NCBI RefSeq assembly: GCF_947500995.1
Contig: NZ_CANMUA010000008.1
Coordinates: forward strand, 1 to 64,000
Direction: 5' to 3'
DNA from: an uncultured Serinicoccus sp.
GTDB taxonomy: Bacteria; Actinomycetota; Actinomycetes; Actinomycetales; Dermatophilaceae
DNA length: 64,000 nt
The notes under the pieces are model-generated. The model ran no database searches and had not been told where the DNA came from. It saw nothing but the letters and a program-made list of their open reading frames with translations. Below, piece by piece: positions 50,552 to 60,861 of this stretch (positions within the stretch are counted from its first letter, which is position 1; each line of letters starts with the position of its first letter). The translations under genes and the position numbers were made by a program.

Positions 50552-50675
50552 GGGACCGGCCACCGCTCGCGACATCATCCACCGGTCGTGACCTGCGGCT
50601 GCGCGGGTCCACCCCGGGTATGACGTGGGCCGGCCCGACCCGGCGGCGGGCGGCCCGCCCGTCGCTCGGGCGGAC

Positions 50676-51377
50676 CTACTCCGGCCGGCCGACGAGGCCG
50701 GTCTGGTAGGCGGTGATGACCATCTGCACGCGGTCGCGCAGGTCGAGCTTGGCGAGGACCCGGCCGATGTGGGTCTTGACGGTCGCCTCGGCCAGGAAGA
50801 GCTCCGCGGCGATCTCACCGTTCGTCAGGCCCCGACCGACCGCCTCGAGCACCTCGCGCTCCCGCTCGGTCAGCGGTTCCAGCCGCGCCACGGCGGCACG
50901 CCTGCCGGCGGCCCGGGTGCTCTCGGCCCCGGCATCGGGAAGCTCCGGCACGAAGCGTTCCAGCAGCCGCCGCGTCGTCGAGGGCGCCATCGCCGCGTCC
51001 CCGGCGCGCACGGCCCGGATCGCGGCCAGCAGCTCTTCCGGACCCGCGTCCTTGAGCAGGAAGCCGGAGGCGCCCGCCCGCAGCGCGGCGAAGACGTAGT
51101 CGTCGAGGTCGAAGGTCGTCAGCACCAGCACCTTGGGCGGCTCCAGCGGTCCGGGGTCGCGCAGCAGCCGGCGGGTGGCCTCGACCCCGTCCATGCGGGG
51201 CATCCGGATGTCCATGAGCACGACGTGGGGGCGGGTCTCGGCGATCGCGTCCAGCGCGGCGGACCCGTCGCCGGCCTCGCCGACCACGGTCATGTCGTCC
51301 TGGGCGTCGAGCACCATCCGGAACCCGGCACGCACGAGCGCCTGGTCGTCGACGAGGAAGAGGCGGATCGGGGTCAT
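50676..51377 (-). CDS. NarL/LuxR-type response regulator
   Basis: 233 aa. Receiver domain with the acidic pair Asp10-Asp11 and phospho-acceptor Asp56 (VVLMDIRMPRMDG); LuxR-type HTH near the C-terminus (LTEREREVLEAVGRGLTNGEIAAELFLAEATVKTHIGRVLAKL). The linker is longer than usual and Arg/Ala-rich. It overlaps the kinase gene by 4 bp. The ABC exporter genes downstream are its likely target. Confidence 0.94.
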   Translation of the reverse strand: MTPIRLFLVDDQALVRAGFRMVLDAQDDMTVVGEAGDGSAALDAIAETRPHVVLMDIRMPRMDGVEATRRLLRDPGPLEPPKVLVLTTFDLDDYVFAALRAGASGFLLKDAGPEELLAAIRAVRAGDAAMAPSTTRRLLERFVPELPDAGAESTRAAGRRAAVARLEPLTEREREVLEAVGRGLTNGEIAAELFLAEATVKTHIGRVLAKLDLRDRVQMVITAYQTGLVGRPE

Positions 51378-52690
51378 CGGGTCCCTCCTGAGGTATGCCG
51401 TGCCGCCGGCTCGGCGCCGTCCGACCGGTCGCGCGGTGGGCCCGCCTCGGCGGAGGCGCGCACGACCGGCAGGGTGGCCACGACCTCCCAGCCCCGTCGG
51501 GTCCGTGGCCCGGCGCTCACGCTGCCCCCGAGGACCTCGACCCGCTCGCGCATGCCGATGAGACCGTTGCCCTCGCCGTCGTGGTCACCCTGGGTAGCCC
51601 CGTCGCCGTCGTCGGTGACCCGCACGAGCAGCACCTCGGGCGTGCGCAGCAGGTCGACGTCGACCGAGGCGCCCGGCCCCGCGTGCTTCATGGCGTTGGT
51701 CAGGGCCTCCTGCACCACCCGGTAGGCGGCCAGGTCCACGTCGCGGGGCAGGTCGGCGACCTCCCCGCGGACGTGCGCCTCCACGTCGACGCCCGACCCG
51801 CGGACCCGCTCGACGAGCTCCTCCAGGTGCCCCACCCCCTCCAGGGGCGCGTACTCCGCGCCGCTGCCGGTGTCCCGGAGCACCCCCACGAGCCGCCGGG
51901 TGTCCGCCAGCGAGGTCCGCGCCGTCTCCGCGAGGGTCTCCAGCGTCCCGGCCGCCCGCTCCAGCGCCGCCCGGTCCGCGGCCATGCCCGGCTCCTTCGC
52001 CAGCGCCTGGCGCGCGGCATACAGCCCGCCGTCGGCCTGGACCACGACCACGGCGAGGGAGTGGGCGACCACGTCGTGCATCTCCCGCGCGATGCTGGCG
52101 CGCTCGTCCTGGGCGGCGAGCCGGGAGCGCTGGGCCTGGTCGCGGGCGAGGGCCCGGTTCTGCTCCTGGAGCCGCGCCACCACCTCGCGGCGACGCCGCA
52201 TGACGTCCCCCAGCGCCCAGGCGACGCCGACGAAGCAGACCATGAAGACCGTCTGCACCGTGACGATGCCGATGTAGGAGCCGAGCCCGAAGTAGGCGGA
52301 CCAGCGCAGGGCCCCGAGCAGGGCGCCGGCCACGGCCAGGGCGAGGACCGCCCGGGCGGTCCGCCGGCTGCCGAAGGCGGCAGCGCTGTAGACCACGACG
52401 AGGACCGCGATGTTGGTGGGCATCGGGCCGTCGCTGAGCAGCAGCTGCAGCAGGCAGCCGGCCGCGACGACGGCGGCCACCGTCATGGGGTGCCGGCGCC
52501 GCCAGAAGAGGGGCACGATCTGCAGCAGGCTGACGACGGTGCGCCCCGGCCCGTCCCAGCCGACGCCGGTGACGAGGTAGAGCAGCAGGAAGGCCGCCAC
52601 CACGGCCGCGTCCGGCAGCCACGCGCGGGAGCGCAGGCCGCGCGCCAGGTCGGCCGCCTGCTCCCGGGCGGCCTGCAGCGTGTCGCTCAT
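51374..52690 (-). CDS. HisKA_3-type sensor histidine kinase
   Basis: 438 aa. Four or five membrane segments in the first ~160 residues with almost no extracellular loop, so it may sense from within the membrane or through a partner. The dimerisation/phosphoacceptor region is ERASIAREMHDVVAHSLAVVVVQ (His in EMHDVVAHS), and the ATPase motif GDGDG/GLIGMRERVEVLGG is at the C-terminus. It phosphorylates the response regulator encoded next. TAGGCT lies 7 nt before the ATG. Confidence 0.94.
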   Translation of the reverse strand: MSDTLQAAREQAADLARGLRSRAWLPDAAVVAAFLLLYLVTGVGWDGPGRTVVSLLQIVPLFWRRRHPMTVAAVVAAGCLLQLLLSDGPMPTNIAVLVVVYSAAAFGSRRTARAVLALAVAGALLGALRWSAYFGLGSYIGIVTVQTVFMVCFVGVAWALGDVMRRRREVVARLQEQNRALARDQAQRSRLAAQDERASIAREMHDVVAHSLAVVVVQADGGLYAARQALAKEPGMAADRAALERAAGTLETLAETARTSLADTRRLVGVLRDTGSGAEYAPLEGVGHLEELVERVRGSGVDVEAHVRGEVADLPRDVDLAAYRVVQEALTNAMKHAGPGASVDVDLLRTPEVLLVRVTDDGDGATQGDHDGEGNGLIGMRERVEVLGGSVSAGPRTRRGWEVVATLPVVRASAEAGPPRDRSDGAEPAARHTSGGTR

Positions 52691-52697
52691 CCATGGG

Positions 52698-52703
52698 AGC
52701 CTA
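52698..52703 (-). promoter_or_regulatory. -10 box of a probable leaderless promoter (two-component operon)
   Basis: TAGGCT on the minus strand, 7 nt before the ATG at 52690; no Shine-Dalgarno. Confidence 0.5.
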
Positions 52704-52768
52704 GGTGCTCGGGGCGGGGCCGCGCGTCATACCGGGGTCGTGGCCGGGTCCACCCACGGGCGGACGGC

Positions 52769-53971
52769 TCAGATCTCCAGCGCCCGCACGATCGGCACCC
52801 CCACGCGGTAGGGGATGTGCAGGACGCTGGGGGCGGCGACCACCGCCAGGTCGGCGCGGCGGCCCACGCGCACCTGCCCGACGTCGTCGCGGCGCAGGGC
52901 GCGCGCACCGCCGACGGTGGCTGCGCGCAGCGCCTCCGCGGGGGTCATGCCCATCTCCCGGACCGCCAGCGCGATCATCAGCGGCATCGACGAGGAGCTG
53001 CACGTCCCGGGGTTGCAGTCGCTGGCGAGGGCGACGTCGACGCCGGCGTCGATGAGGCGACGCGCGTCGGGATAGGGCTGGCGCGTCGAGAACTCGACGC
53101 CGGGCAGCAGGGTCGCGACCGTGCCGCTGCCGGCCAGGGCGTCGACGTCGGCGTCGGTGAGGAAGGTGCAGTGGTCCACGCTGGCCGCACCGAGCTCGAC
53201 CGCCAGCTGCACGCCCGGGCCCTCGGACAGCTGGTTGCCGTGCACCCGCAGCTCGAGCCCCGCCGCCCGGCCCGCCTCGAGGACGCGCCGCGACTCCTCG
53301 CCGTCGAAGGCATACCTGCTGGCCGGCTCGCAGAAGACGTCGACCCAGCGGGCGTGCGGCGCGCAGGCCGCGAGCATCTCGCCGCAGACCAGGTCGAGGT
53401 AGGCCTCCCGCCCGCCCTCGCCGCGGGCGTCCGGCGGCACGACGTGGGCGCCGAGGAAGGTGGTCTCGGTGGTGACCTCCCGGGCCAGGCGCAGTGCGCG
53501 GACCTCGTGCTCGACGTCGAGGCCGTAGCCGCTCTTGATCTCGACGGTGGTGGTGCCCTGCGCGCGCATCTCGGCGACCCGCGCCTGCAGGAGGGCCCGG
53601 AGCTGGGCGTCGGTGGCCTCCCGCGTCGCGGCCATGGTGACGGCGATGCCGCCGCCGTCGTAGGGCTGCCCGGTCATCCGGGCCGCGAACTCGGCCGACC
53701 GGTCGCCCGCGAAGACGAGGTGGGAGTGGCTGTCGACGAAGCCGGGGATGACCGCCTGGCCGCCGAGGTCGATGGCCCAGTCGGTGTCGGGCGCCTGGGC
53801 AGCCGGCCCGACCCACTCGACGACGGGGGCCGAGTCCTCACCGCCGCCCCCGACCACGAGGGCGGCGTCCTCGACCACCCCCAGCCCCCGGGTCAGCGGC
53901 GACCCGCTGCCGTCCTCGACCGTCTCGTCACAGGTGACGAGCTCACTGATGCCGGTGATGAGCATGCTCAT
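52769..53971 (-). CDS. hutI: Imidazolonepropionase
   Basis: 400 aa amidohydrolase. It shows the N-terminal metal-binding [23 protein letters not shown], then [34 protein letters not shown] and [32 protein letters not shown], all typical of HutI. It opens the imidazolone ring to give formiminoglutamate, the third step of histidine breakdown. GAGAGGA lies 6 nt before the ATG. It follows hutF by 101 bp on the same strand. Confidence 0.95.
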   Translation of the reverse strand: MSMLITGISELVTCDETVEDGSGSPLTRGLGVVEDAALVVGGGGEDSAPVVEWVGPAAQAPDTDWAIDLGGQAVIPGFVDSHSHLVFAGDRSAEFAARMTGQPYDGGGIAVTMAATREATDAQLRALLQARVAEMRAQGTTTVEIKSGYGLDVEHEVRALRLAREVTTETTFLGAHVVPPDARGEGGREAYLDLVCGEMLAACAPHARWVDVFCEPASRYAFDGEESRRVLEAGRAAGLELRVHGNQLSEGPGVQLAVELGAASVDHCTFLTDADVDALAGSGTVATLLPGVEFSTRQPYPDARRLIDAGVDVALASDCNPGTCSSSSMPLMIALAVREMGMTPAEALRAATVGGARALRRDDVGQVRVGRRADLAVVAAPSVLHIPYRVGVPIVRALEI

Positions 53972-54072
53972 GCGTCGATCCTCTCGCGTCGTTTCCTCAT
54001 GCGTCGTCCCGCTCGCACCTCACGCCGCCCCGCGCCCTCCTGCACCGGGCGGGCGGGGAGGGCGGGCACGGG

Positions 54073-55491
54073 TCAGTCCCGCCACAGCGGGCCGATCGCG
54101 TCGGCGAGCAGGCGGCCGACGTCGCCCAGGCGGTGCCGTCCGCCCTCGACGACGACCGCGCCGCCCACCACCACCGTGTCGACGTCGGCGGCGCCGGCCG
54201 CGAGCAGGAGCTGCGCGGCGTCGGCGCCCGCCGTCCGCACGGTGTCGTCACGGACGGCGACGAGGTCCGCCCGCGCACCGACCTCGAGGCGCCCCGCGTC
54301 GGGCCAGCCGATGCTCTCGTGCGCGGTCGCGGCGGCCAGCAGGTCGGCCGGGCCGAGACGACCGCGCTCCAGCGTGGCGAGCCGCTCGTGCATCTCCAGC
54401 GCCCGCGCCTCCTCGACGAGGTCGACGACGGCGTGCTGGTCGGACCCGAGGGACAGGCGGGCCCCGGCCTCCCGCAGCGCCCGCGCCGGGCCGATGCCGT
54501 CGGCCAGGTCGCGCTCGGTCGTGGGGCAGAAGCAGGCCCAGGCCCGGTGCCGGCCCAGGAGCTCGACATCGGCCCCGGTGAGGTGGGTGGCGTGCACGGC
54601 GGACAGGTCCGGGCCGAGGACCCCCTCCGCTGCGAGCAGCCCGGTCGGGGTGAGCCCGTGCGCGGCGAGGCAGGCGTCGTTCTCGGCGGGCTGCTCGGAC
54701 AGGTGCAGGTGCAGTGGTCGCCCGGCCCGGTCGGCCCCGCTCCCGGCCCCGCCGTCCACCGCCGCCCGGCGGCGGCCCGCGGCGTCCGCACCCTGGTCCG
54801 CCCGCGCCCAGTCGGCCACGACCCGCAGCTGGTCCCGCGGCACGGCCCGCACCGAGTGGATCGCCGCCCCGACCCGCAGGTGCGCCGGGCCGCCGTCGGT
54901 GTGGTCACGCAGGTCCTCCGCCCGTAGCGCCCACGCCTGCGCGTCCAGGTCGCCGAAGCGCAGCTGCGGACCCTCCAGCTCGGCGTACCCCGCGCCGTCC
55001 AGCCCGCCGGCGAGGTAGCACGTGTCGAGCAGCGTCAGCCGGATGCCCGCGTCCGCCGCAGCCTGCACCAGCGCGTGCCCCATGGCGTTGGGATCCATGT
55101 AGCGCCGGCCGCCCGGTGCGTGGTGCAGGTAGTGGAACTCCCCCACCGCCGTGATCCCGGCGAGCGCCATCTCGGCGTAGACCGCCCGCGCGAGCCCCAG
55201 GTAGGAGTCCGGGTCGAGCCGCGCGGCCACGGCATACATCCGCTCGCGCCACGTCCAGAACGTCCCGCCGCCGTCGTGCGTCCGCCCGCGCAGCGCCCGG
55301 TGGAAGGCGTGGCTGTGCGCGTTCGCGAGGCCGGGGAGGACGACGCCGGGCAGCCGGTGGTCACCGTCCTGCGCGGGTATGCCGTCGCCCACCTCGACGA
55401 GACGCCCCGCCTCCACGACGAGCCGGACGTCGCGGCGCACCCCGTCGGGAAGGTGCGCGGCGGCGGCGTGGAAGGCGGTGCGCCCGCTCAC
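54073..55491 (-). CDS. hutF: Formimidoylglutamate deiminase
   Basis: 472 aa amidohydrolase-superfamily enzyme. VLPGLANAHSHAFHRALRGRTHDGGGTFWTWRERMY near the N-terminus is diagnostic for HutF; later VGEFHYLHHAPGG, LHLHLSEQPAENDACLAAHG and LSLGSDQHAVVDLVEEARALEMHERL follow. It converts N-formimino-L-glutamate to N-formyl-L-glutamate and ammonia, so this organism uses the five-step branch of histidine catabolism. The GTG start overlaps the stop of the upstream amidohydrolase gene (GTGA). Confidence 0.95.
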   Translation of the reverse strand: MSGRTAFHAAAAHLPDGVRRDVRLVVEAGRLVEVGDGIPAQDGDHRLPGVVLPGLANAHSHAFHRALRGRTHDGGGTFWTWRERMYAVAARLDPDSYLGLARAVYAEMALAGITAVGEFHYLHHAPGGRRYMDPNAMGHALVQAAADAGIRLTLLDTCYLAGGLDGAGYAELEGPQLRFGDLDAQAWALRAEDLRDHTDGGPAHLRVGAAIHSVRAVPRDQLRVVADWARADQGADAAGRRRAAVDGGAGSGADRAGRPLHLHLSEQPAENDACLAAHGLTPTGLLAAEGVLGPDLSAVHATHLTGADVELLGRHRAWACFCPTTERDLADGIGPARALREAGARLSLGSDQHAVVDLVEEARALEMHERLATLERGRLGPADLLAAATAHESIGWPDAGRLEVGARADLVAVRDDTVRTAGADAAQLLLAAGAADVDTVVVGGAVVVEGGRHRLGDVGRLLADAIGPLWRD

Positions 55492-56741
55492 GACGGCTCA
55501 CCGACGAGGTCGGCCACGCACGCGGCGAGGGCGTCCACGCCCGCGTGGCAGTCGTCGGGCTCGGCGTGCTCGGCCGGGCTGTGCGACACCCCGGTGGGGT
55601 TGCGCACGAAGAGCATCGCCGTCGGGACCCCGGCCCCGGCGAGGATCCCGGCGTCGTGCCCCGCCCCGGTCCCCAGCACCGGCACGCTCAGCTCGGCCCG
55701 GGTGCCGAGCACCCCGCGCAACCGGTCGGCGAGGTCGGCGTCGAAGCGGGTGGTGGGGGTCCACGACTCGCGGGTCACCGTGGCGCCCGCCGCGGCCGAG
55801 CCCTCGGTGAGGTCGGCGACGAGCGCCTCGACCTGCGCCTCGTCGGCGCCGCGGGCATCGAGCCAGCCGGTGACGTGGGAGGGGATGGCGTTGACCCCGC
55901 CCGGGGTGACGGCGACCTTGCCCACCGTCGCGACGCACCCACGGCGCCCGGCGGCCTCGCGGGCCCCGAGGACGAGGTCGGCATACCCGAGCATCGCGTC
56001 CTGACGGTCCTCCAGCAGCGTGGTGCCGGCGTGGTTGGCCTCCCCCGGGAAGTCGAAACGCCAGCGTCCGTGCGGCCAGATGTCGCTGCCGACCGCGACC
56101 GGGGCGCCGAGGTCGACGAGCGCGCGGCCCTGCTCGACGTGCAGCTCGACGAAGCACCCGACCCGGGATAGGGCCTCCTCGTCGCGGCCGAGCTGCGCGG
56201 GGTCCCGCCCGGCCGCCGCCAGGGCCTCGGCGTAGGTCAGGCCGTCGACGTCGGTCAGCGCCCTGGCCCGGTCCGCGTCCAGCGCCCCGGTGAGCACGCG
56301 GGACCCGGCGCAGGCGATCCCGAAGCGGGCCCCCTCCTCGTCGACGAAGTGCGCGACGGCGACCGGCACGGCGGGGAGGACCCCCTGGGCGCGCAGCGCG
56401 TCCAGGGCGGCGAACGAGCTGACCACCCCGAGCGGCCCGTCGAAGGCGCCGCCGTCGGGCACCGAGTCGAGGTGCGACCCGATGACGACTCCCCGACGGC
56501 CGGAGCGCGCGGCCTCGTCGACGCTGCCGGGCCCGTCCCACCACCAGGCCCACTGGTTGCCGACGCGGTCCTCCACGAGGTCCAGCCCGCGGGCGACCGC
56601 CTCACCGGCGAACCACTCCCGCAGCTGCGCGTCCTCCCGGGTCCAGACGAAGCGGCGGTAGCCCCCGCTCCCCACCCGGCCGACCCGGTCGAGGTCGGCC
56701 CACAGGCGGTCGAAGGTCCGGAGGTGCTCGGCGTCGCTCAC
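55488..56741 (-). CDS. M20-family amidohydrolase (allantoate amidohydrolase-like), possible N-formylglutamate deformylase
   Basis: 417 aa. M20 metallopeptidase of the allantoate amidohydrolase/N-carbamoyl-amino-acid hydrolase group. Metal ligands are visible in GSHLDSVPDGGAFDG, HFVDEEGARFG and VELHVEQG, plus GTGAGHDAGIL near the C-terminus. It is translationally coupled to hutF. No hutG-type deformylase is found in the window, so it may remove the formyl group from N-formylglutamate, the missing final step. This is inference; true allantoate or ureidoglycolate activity remains possible. TAGAGT lies 7 nt before the GTG start. Confidence 0.85.
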   Translation of the reverse strand: MSDAEHLRTFDRLWADLDRVGRVGSGGYRRFVWTREDAQLREWFAGEAVARGLDLVEDRVGNQWAWWWDGPGSVDEAARSGRRGVVIGSHLDSVPDGGAFDGPLGVVSSFAALDALRAQGVLPAVPVAVAHFVDEEGARFGIACAGSRVLTGALDADRARALTDVDGLTYAEALAAAGRDPAQLGRDEEALSRVGCFVELHVEQGRALVDLGAPVAVGSDIWPHGRWRFDFPGEANHAGTTLLEDRQDAMLGYADLVLGAREAAGRRGCVATVGKVAVTPGGVNAIPSHVTGWLDARGADEAQVEALVADLTEGSAAAGATVTRESWTPTTRFDADLADRLRGVLGTRAELSVPVLGTGAGHDAGILAGAGVPTAMLFVRNPTGVSHSPAEHAEPDDCHAGVDALAACVADLVGEPS

Positions 56742-56748
56742 CTGCCCG

Positions 56749-56754
56749 ACTCTA
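56749..56754 (-). promoter_or_regulatory. -10 box of a probable leaderless promoter (M20-hutF-hutI)
   Basis: TAGAGT on the minus strand, 7 nt before the GTG at 56741. A second leaderless-type promoter faces the other way at 56817. Confidence 0.5.
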
Positions 56755-56816
56755 GGGGCGCCGACGCCCGGGCGGCAGGGGCGCCGCAGCCCCGGAGTCT
56801 CGGATGCCGGACGGCA

Positions 56817-56822
56817 TACCCT
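56817..56822 (+). promoter_or_regulatory. -10 box of a probable leaderless promoter (YbaK-like gene)
   Basis: TACCCT, 7 nt before the ATG at 56830; the box overlaps a GGCATAC motif copy. Confidence 0.45.
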
Positions 56823-56829
56823 GGGCACC

Positions 56830-57315
56830 ATGAGCGAGGAGCGCGCCGTCGCGGCGGTCGAGGCCGCCGGGCTGGAGTATGCCGTGACCCGGCACGGTCG
56901 GGTCGGGAGCCTGGAGGAGGCGGCCCGGGCCCGGGGTGTCGAGCCCCGCGACATCGTCAAGACGCTGGTCGTGCGCCGTGGCGAGGGCGACCACCTCTTC
57001 GTCCTCGTGCCCGGCGACCGCGAGATCTCCTGGCCCAGGCTGCGCGCCCTGCTCGGGGTCAACCGGCTCTCCATGCCGGACGCGGAGACGGCACGGGAGG
57101 CGACGGGCTACGAGCGCGGCACGATCACGCCGTTCGGCTCGACCACGGCCTGGCCCGTCGTCGCCGACGCCTCGCTGGTCGGCGACCCGGGGCGGCTCAT
57201 CTCCCTCGGCGCCGGCGCCCACGGCGTCGCGGTCACCGTGCAGGCCGAGGCCGCGCTGCGGGCCCTGGACGCGCAGGTCGCCGAGGTGACCGAGGTCGGC
57301 GGCACCGGCGGATGA
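56830..57315 (+). CDS. YbaK/EbsC-family aminoacyl-tRNA deacylase
   Basis: 161 aa. Prolyl-tRNA-editing-like domain: LEYAVTRHGRVGSLEEAARARGVEPRDIVKTLVVRRGEGDHLFVLVPGDREISWPRLRALL, then TGYERGTITPFGS and the C-terminal LISLGAGAHGVAVTVQAEAAL. Such free-standing proteins hydrolyse mischarged tRNAs such as Cys- or Ala-tRNA(Pro). It is divergent from the M20-hutF-hutI operon with no obvious functional link. Confidence 0.9.
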   Translation: MSEERAVAAVEAAGLEYAVTRHGRVGSLEEAARARGVEPRDIVKTLVVRRGEGDHLFVLVPGDREISWPRLRALLGVNRLSMPDAETAREATGYERGTITPFGSTTAWPVVADASLVGDPGRLISLGAGAHGVAVTVQAEAALRALDAQVAEVTEVGGTGG

Positions 57316-57352
57316 GGGCGGCAGGCCCCGTCGTCCCCAGCCGCACCGCCGG

Positions 57353-57778
57353 TCAGGCGGCGACGTCCTCCTCGGGCCGGACGAGCACGACTACGTCGCC
57401 GTAGCTCAGCTTCTTGCGGCGGCTCGCGAGCGTGCCGAGGACGCGGAACACCCGCGTCTGCCAGCCGTACTTCTCCCGCACCCCGGCCTGGACCTCCTCG
57501 AACTCCGGCCCGCTCTGCACCATCTCGGCGGTGCCCTGCACCGGGAGGGTGCCGGGTGTCGGGGTGCCGCCGCGCGAGCACGGCTGCACGAGCACGCGCG
57601 GGGTGTGACTCATGCGCTTGGTCTTGCCGGTGCCCATCGTCGTGTAGAACCCGATGCGCTCGCCGTCGCGCAGCGTCACCACCCAGACCGGCGTCGGCAC
57701 GCCCTCGCCGCTGCGCCGGAAGGTGGTGAGGAGGATGAACTCCTCGGCCCCGAGCCGCTGGACCTCTGGTGACGTCAT
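57353..57778 (-). CDS. PPOX-class (F420-dependent type) oxidoreductase-like protein
   Basis: 141 aa split-barrel flavin/F420-binding protein: FILLTTFRRSGEGVPTPVWVVTLRDGERIGFYTTMGTGKTKRMSHTPRVLVQPCSRGG, followed by VQGTAEMVQ. This matches the small actinobacterial PPOX class F420-dependent oxidoreductases; the substrate is unknown. TAGGTT is 7 nt before the ATG, indicating a leaderless transcript. It converges on the YbaK-like gene with a 37-bp gap. Confidence 0.85.
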   Translation of the reverse strand: MTSPEVQRLGAEEFILLTTFRRSGEGVPTPVWVVTLRDGERIGFYTTMGTGKTKRMSHTPRVLVQPCSRGGTPTPGTLPVQGTAEMVQSGPEFEEVQAGVREKYGWQTRVFRVLGTLASRRKKLSYGDVVVLVRPEEDVAA

Positions 57779-57785
57779 GGTCCCG

Positions 57786-57791
57786 AACCTA
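57786..57791 (-). promoter_or_regulatory. -10 box of a probable leaderless promoter (PPOX gene)
   Basis: TAGGTT on the minus strand, 7 nt before the ATG at 57778. Confidence 0.5.
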
Positions 57792-57851
57792 CGCCGTGCT
57801 CAGCGTCCCGTGGGAGTCGGCCACGGTCACGACGTCCACGGGACGCTCGTG

Positions 57852-59171
57852 TCAGAACAGCAGCAGCCCCACCGGGATGGCGAGGACCAGGCTGAGCACC
57901 ACCCGCTCGAACCAGATCACCAGCAGCCGCGGGATCGACACCGGGATCTGCGTGCCGACCAGCGAGGGGACCATCGCCGAGAAGAAGATGACCTGGCTGA
58001 CGCAGACCACGCCGACGACATACTTCACCGACATCGCCGACTCGGCGACCAGCGCGGCCGGCAGGAACATCTCGGAGACGCCCAGCGCCGCGGCCTTGGC
58101 GACGAGCAGCGGCTCCGGGATCTGCAGCGCCCAGGTGATCGGGTAGAAGAGGTACCCCAGCCAGTCGAACAACGGGGTGTACTCCGCCAGCACCAGCCCC
58201 AGCAGCCCGATCGACAGGATGCTCGGCAGGATCGCCATGGCCATCTTCACCCCGTCGACGAAGGTCGAGGCGACCACCCGGCCGATGCCCGGGTCCGCGG
58301 CGACGGTATGCCGTGCCTCGTCCCACGCGGCGGCGACCCGGCTGCCCTCGACCTCGCGCTCGGGGCGCGCCTCGACGCCGGGCGCCGTCTCGTCCGGCAT
58401 CCGGCCCAGCGGTGGGATGCGGACGGTGACGGCGGTCACGACGAAGGTGATGAGCAGGGTGGACCAGAAGTAGAGCGACCAGTGCTGCATGAGGTCGAGG
58501 GCGTTCGCCACGACGATCATGAAGGTCGCCGACACGGTCGAGAAGCCCGTCGCGATGACCATCGCCTCGCGACGCGAGTACTTCCCCTCCAGGTAGACCC
58601 GGTTCGTGATGAGCAGGGCCAGGGAGTAGGACCCGACGAAGCTGGCGACCGCGTCGATGGCCGAGCGGCCCGGGGTCCGGAAGACGGGGCGCATGACCGG
58701 TCGAGCCAGCACCCCGATGAACTCCATGAGCCCGTAGCCGGTGAGCAGCGCCAGGAAGATCGCCCCGATCGGCACCAGCAGGCCCACGGGGACGACCAGC
58801 GCGTCCAGCAGGAACGGGCCCATGCCGTCGGCGAAGAGCCAGGCCGGACCGACGCCGAGGACAAGCATGACGCCGACGACCAGCCCCACGACGCGGGCCG
58901 CCGAGAAGACGAGGTCGGTCGTGCTGCGCCGCCAGCTGCCGGTGACCCACGGCTGCACGGCGCCGGCGAGGATGAGCGCGAGGGCGTACCACGGCAGGAC
59001 GGCCGGGACCGCCTCCCGCAGCCAGGACACGACGTGGTCCAGCGGGATGGTGCTGCGGCCACCGAGGGTGACGGGCACGAAGAACATGAGGACGCCGATG
59101 GCGGAGTAGACGAAGAACTTCCACATCGGGGCCCGCTCGGGCGCGACGACGCCCCCGGTCTCGGTGCTCAT
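57852..59171 (-). CDS. YjiH-family membrane protein, probable transporter of the hut operon
   Basis: 439 aa with roughly ten membrane segments. It has nucleoside-recognition (Gate)-type features: FRTPGRSAIDAVASFVGSYSLALLITNRVYLEGKYSRREAMVIATGFSTVSATFMIVVANAL and LVAKAAALGVSEMFLPAALVAESAMSVKYVVGVVCVSQVIFFSAMVPSL, as in the YjiH family. It starts 1 bp after hutU, with GGGAG inside the hutU end, so it is in the hutH-hutU operon and probably imports histidine, urocanate or a related compound. The assignment of substrate rests only on context. Confidence 0.85.
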   Translation of the reverse strand: MSTETGGVVAPERAPMWKFFVYSAIGVLMFFVPVTLGGRSTIPLDHVVSWLREAVPAVLPWYALALILAGAVQPWVTGSWRRSTTDLVFSAARVVGLVVGVMLVLGVGPAWLFADGMGPFLLDALVVPVGLLVPIGAIFLALLTGYGLMEFIGVLARPVMRPVFRTPGRSAIDAVASFVGSYSLALLITNRVYLEGKYSRREAMVIATGFSTVSATFMIVVANALDLMQHWSLYFWSTLLITFVVTAVTVRIPPLGRMPDETAPGVEARPEREVEGSRVAAAWDEARHTVAADPGIGRVVASTFVDGVKMAMAILPSILSIGLLGLVLAEYTPLFDWLGYLFYPITWALQIPEPLLVAKAAALGVSEMFLPAALVAESAMSVKYVVGVVCVSQVIFFSAMVPSLVGTQIPVSIPRLLVIWFERVVLSLVLAIPVGLLLF

Positions 59172-59172
59172 C

Positions 59173-60831
<1,659 letters not shown>

Positions 60832-60861
60832 GGTGGTCTCCTTCGACGTGGCGGTGTGCGG

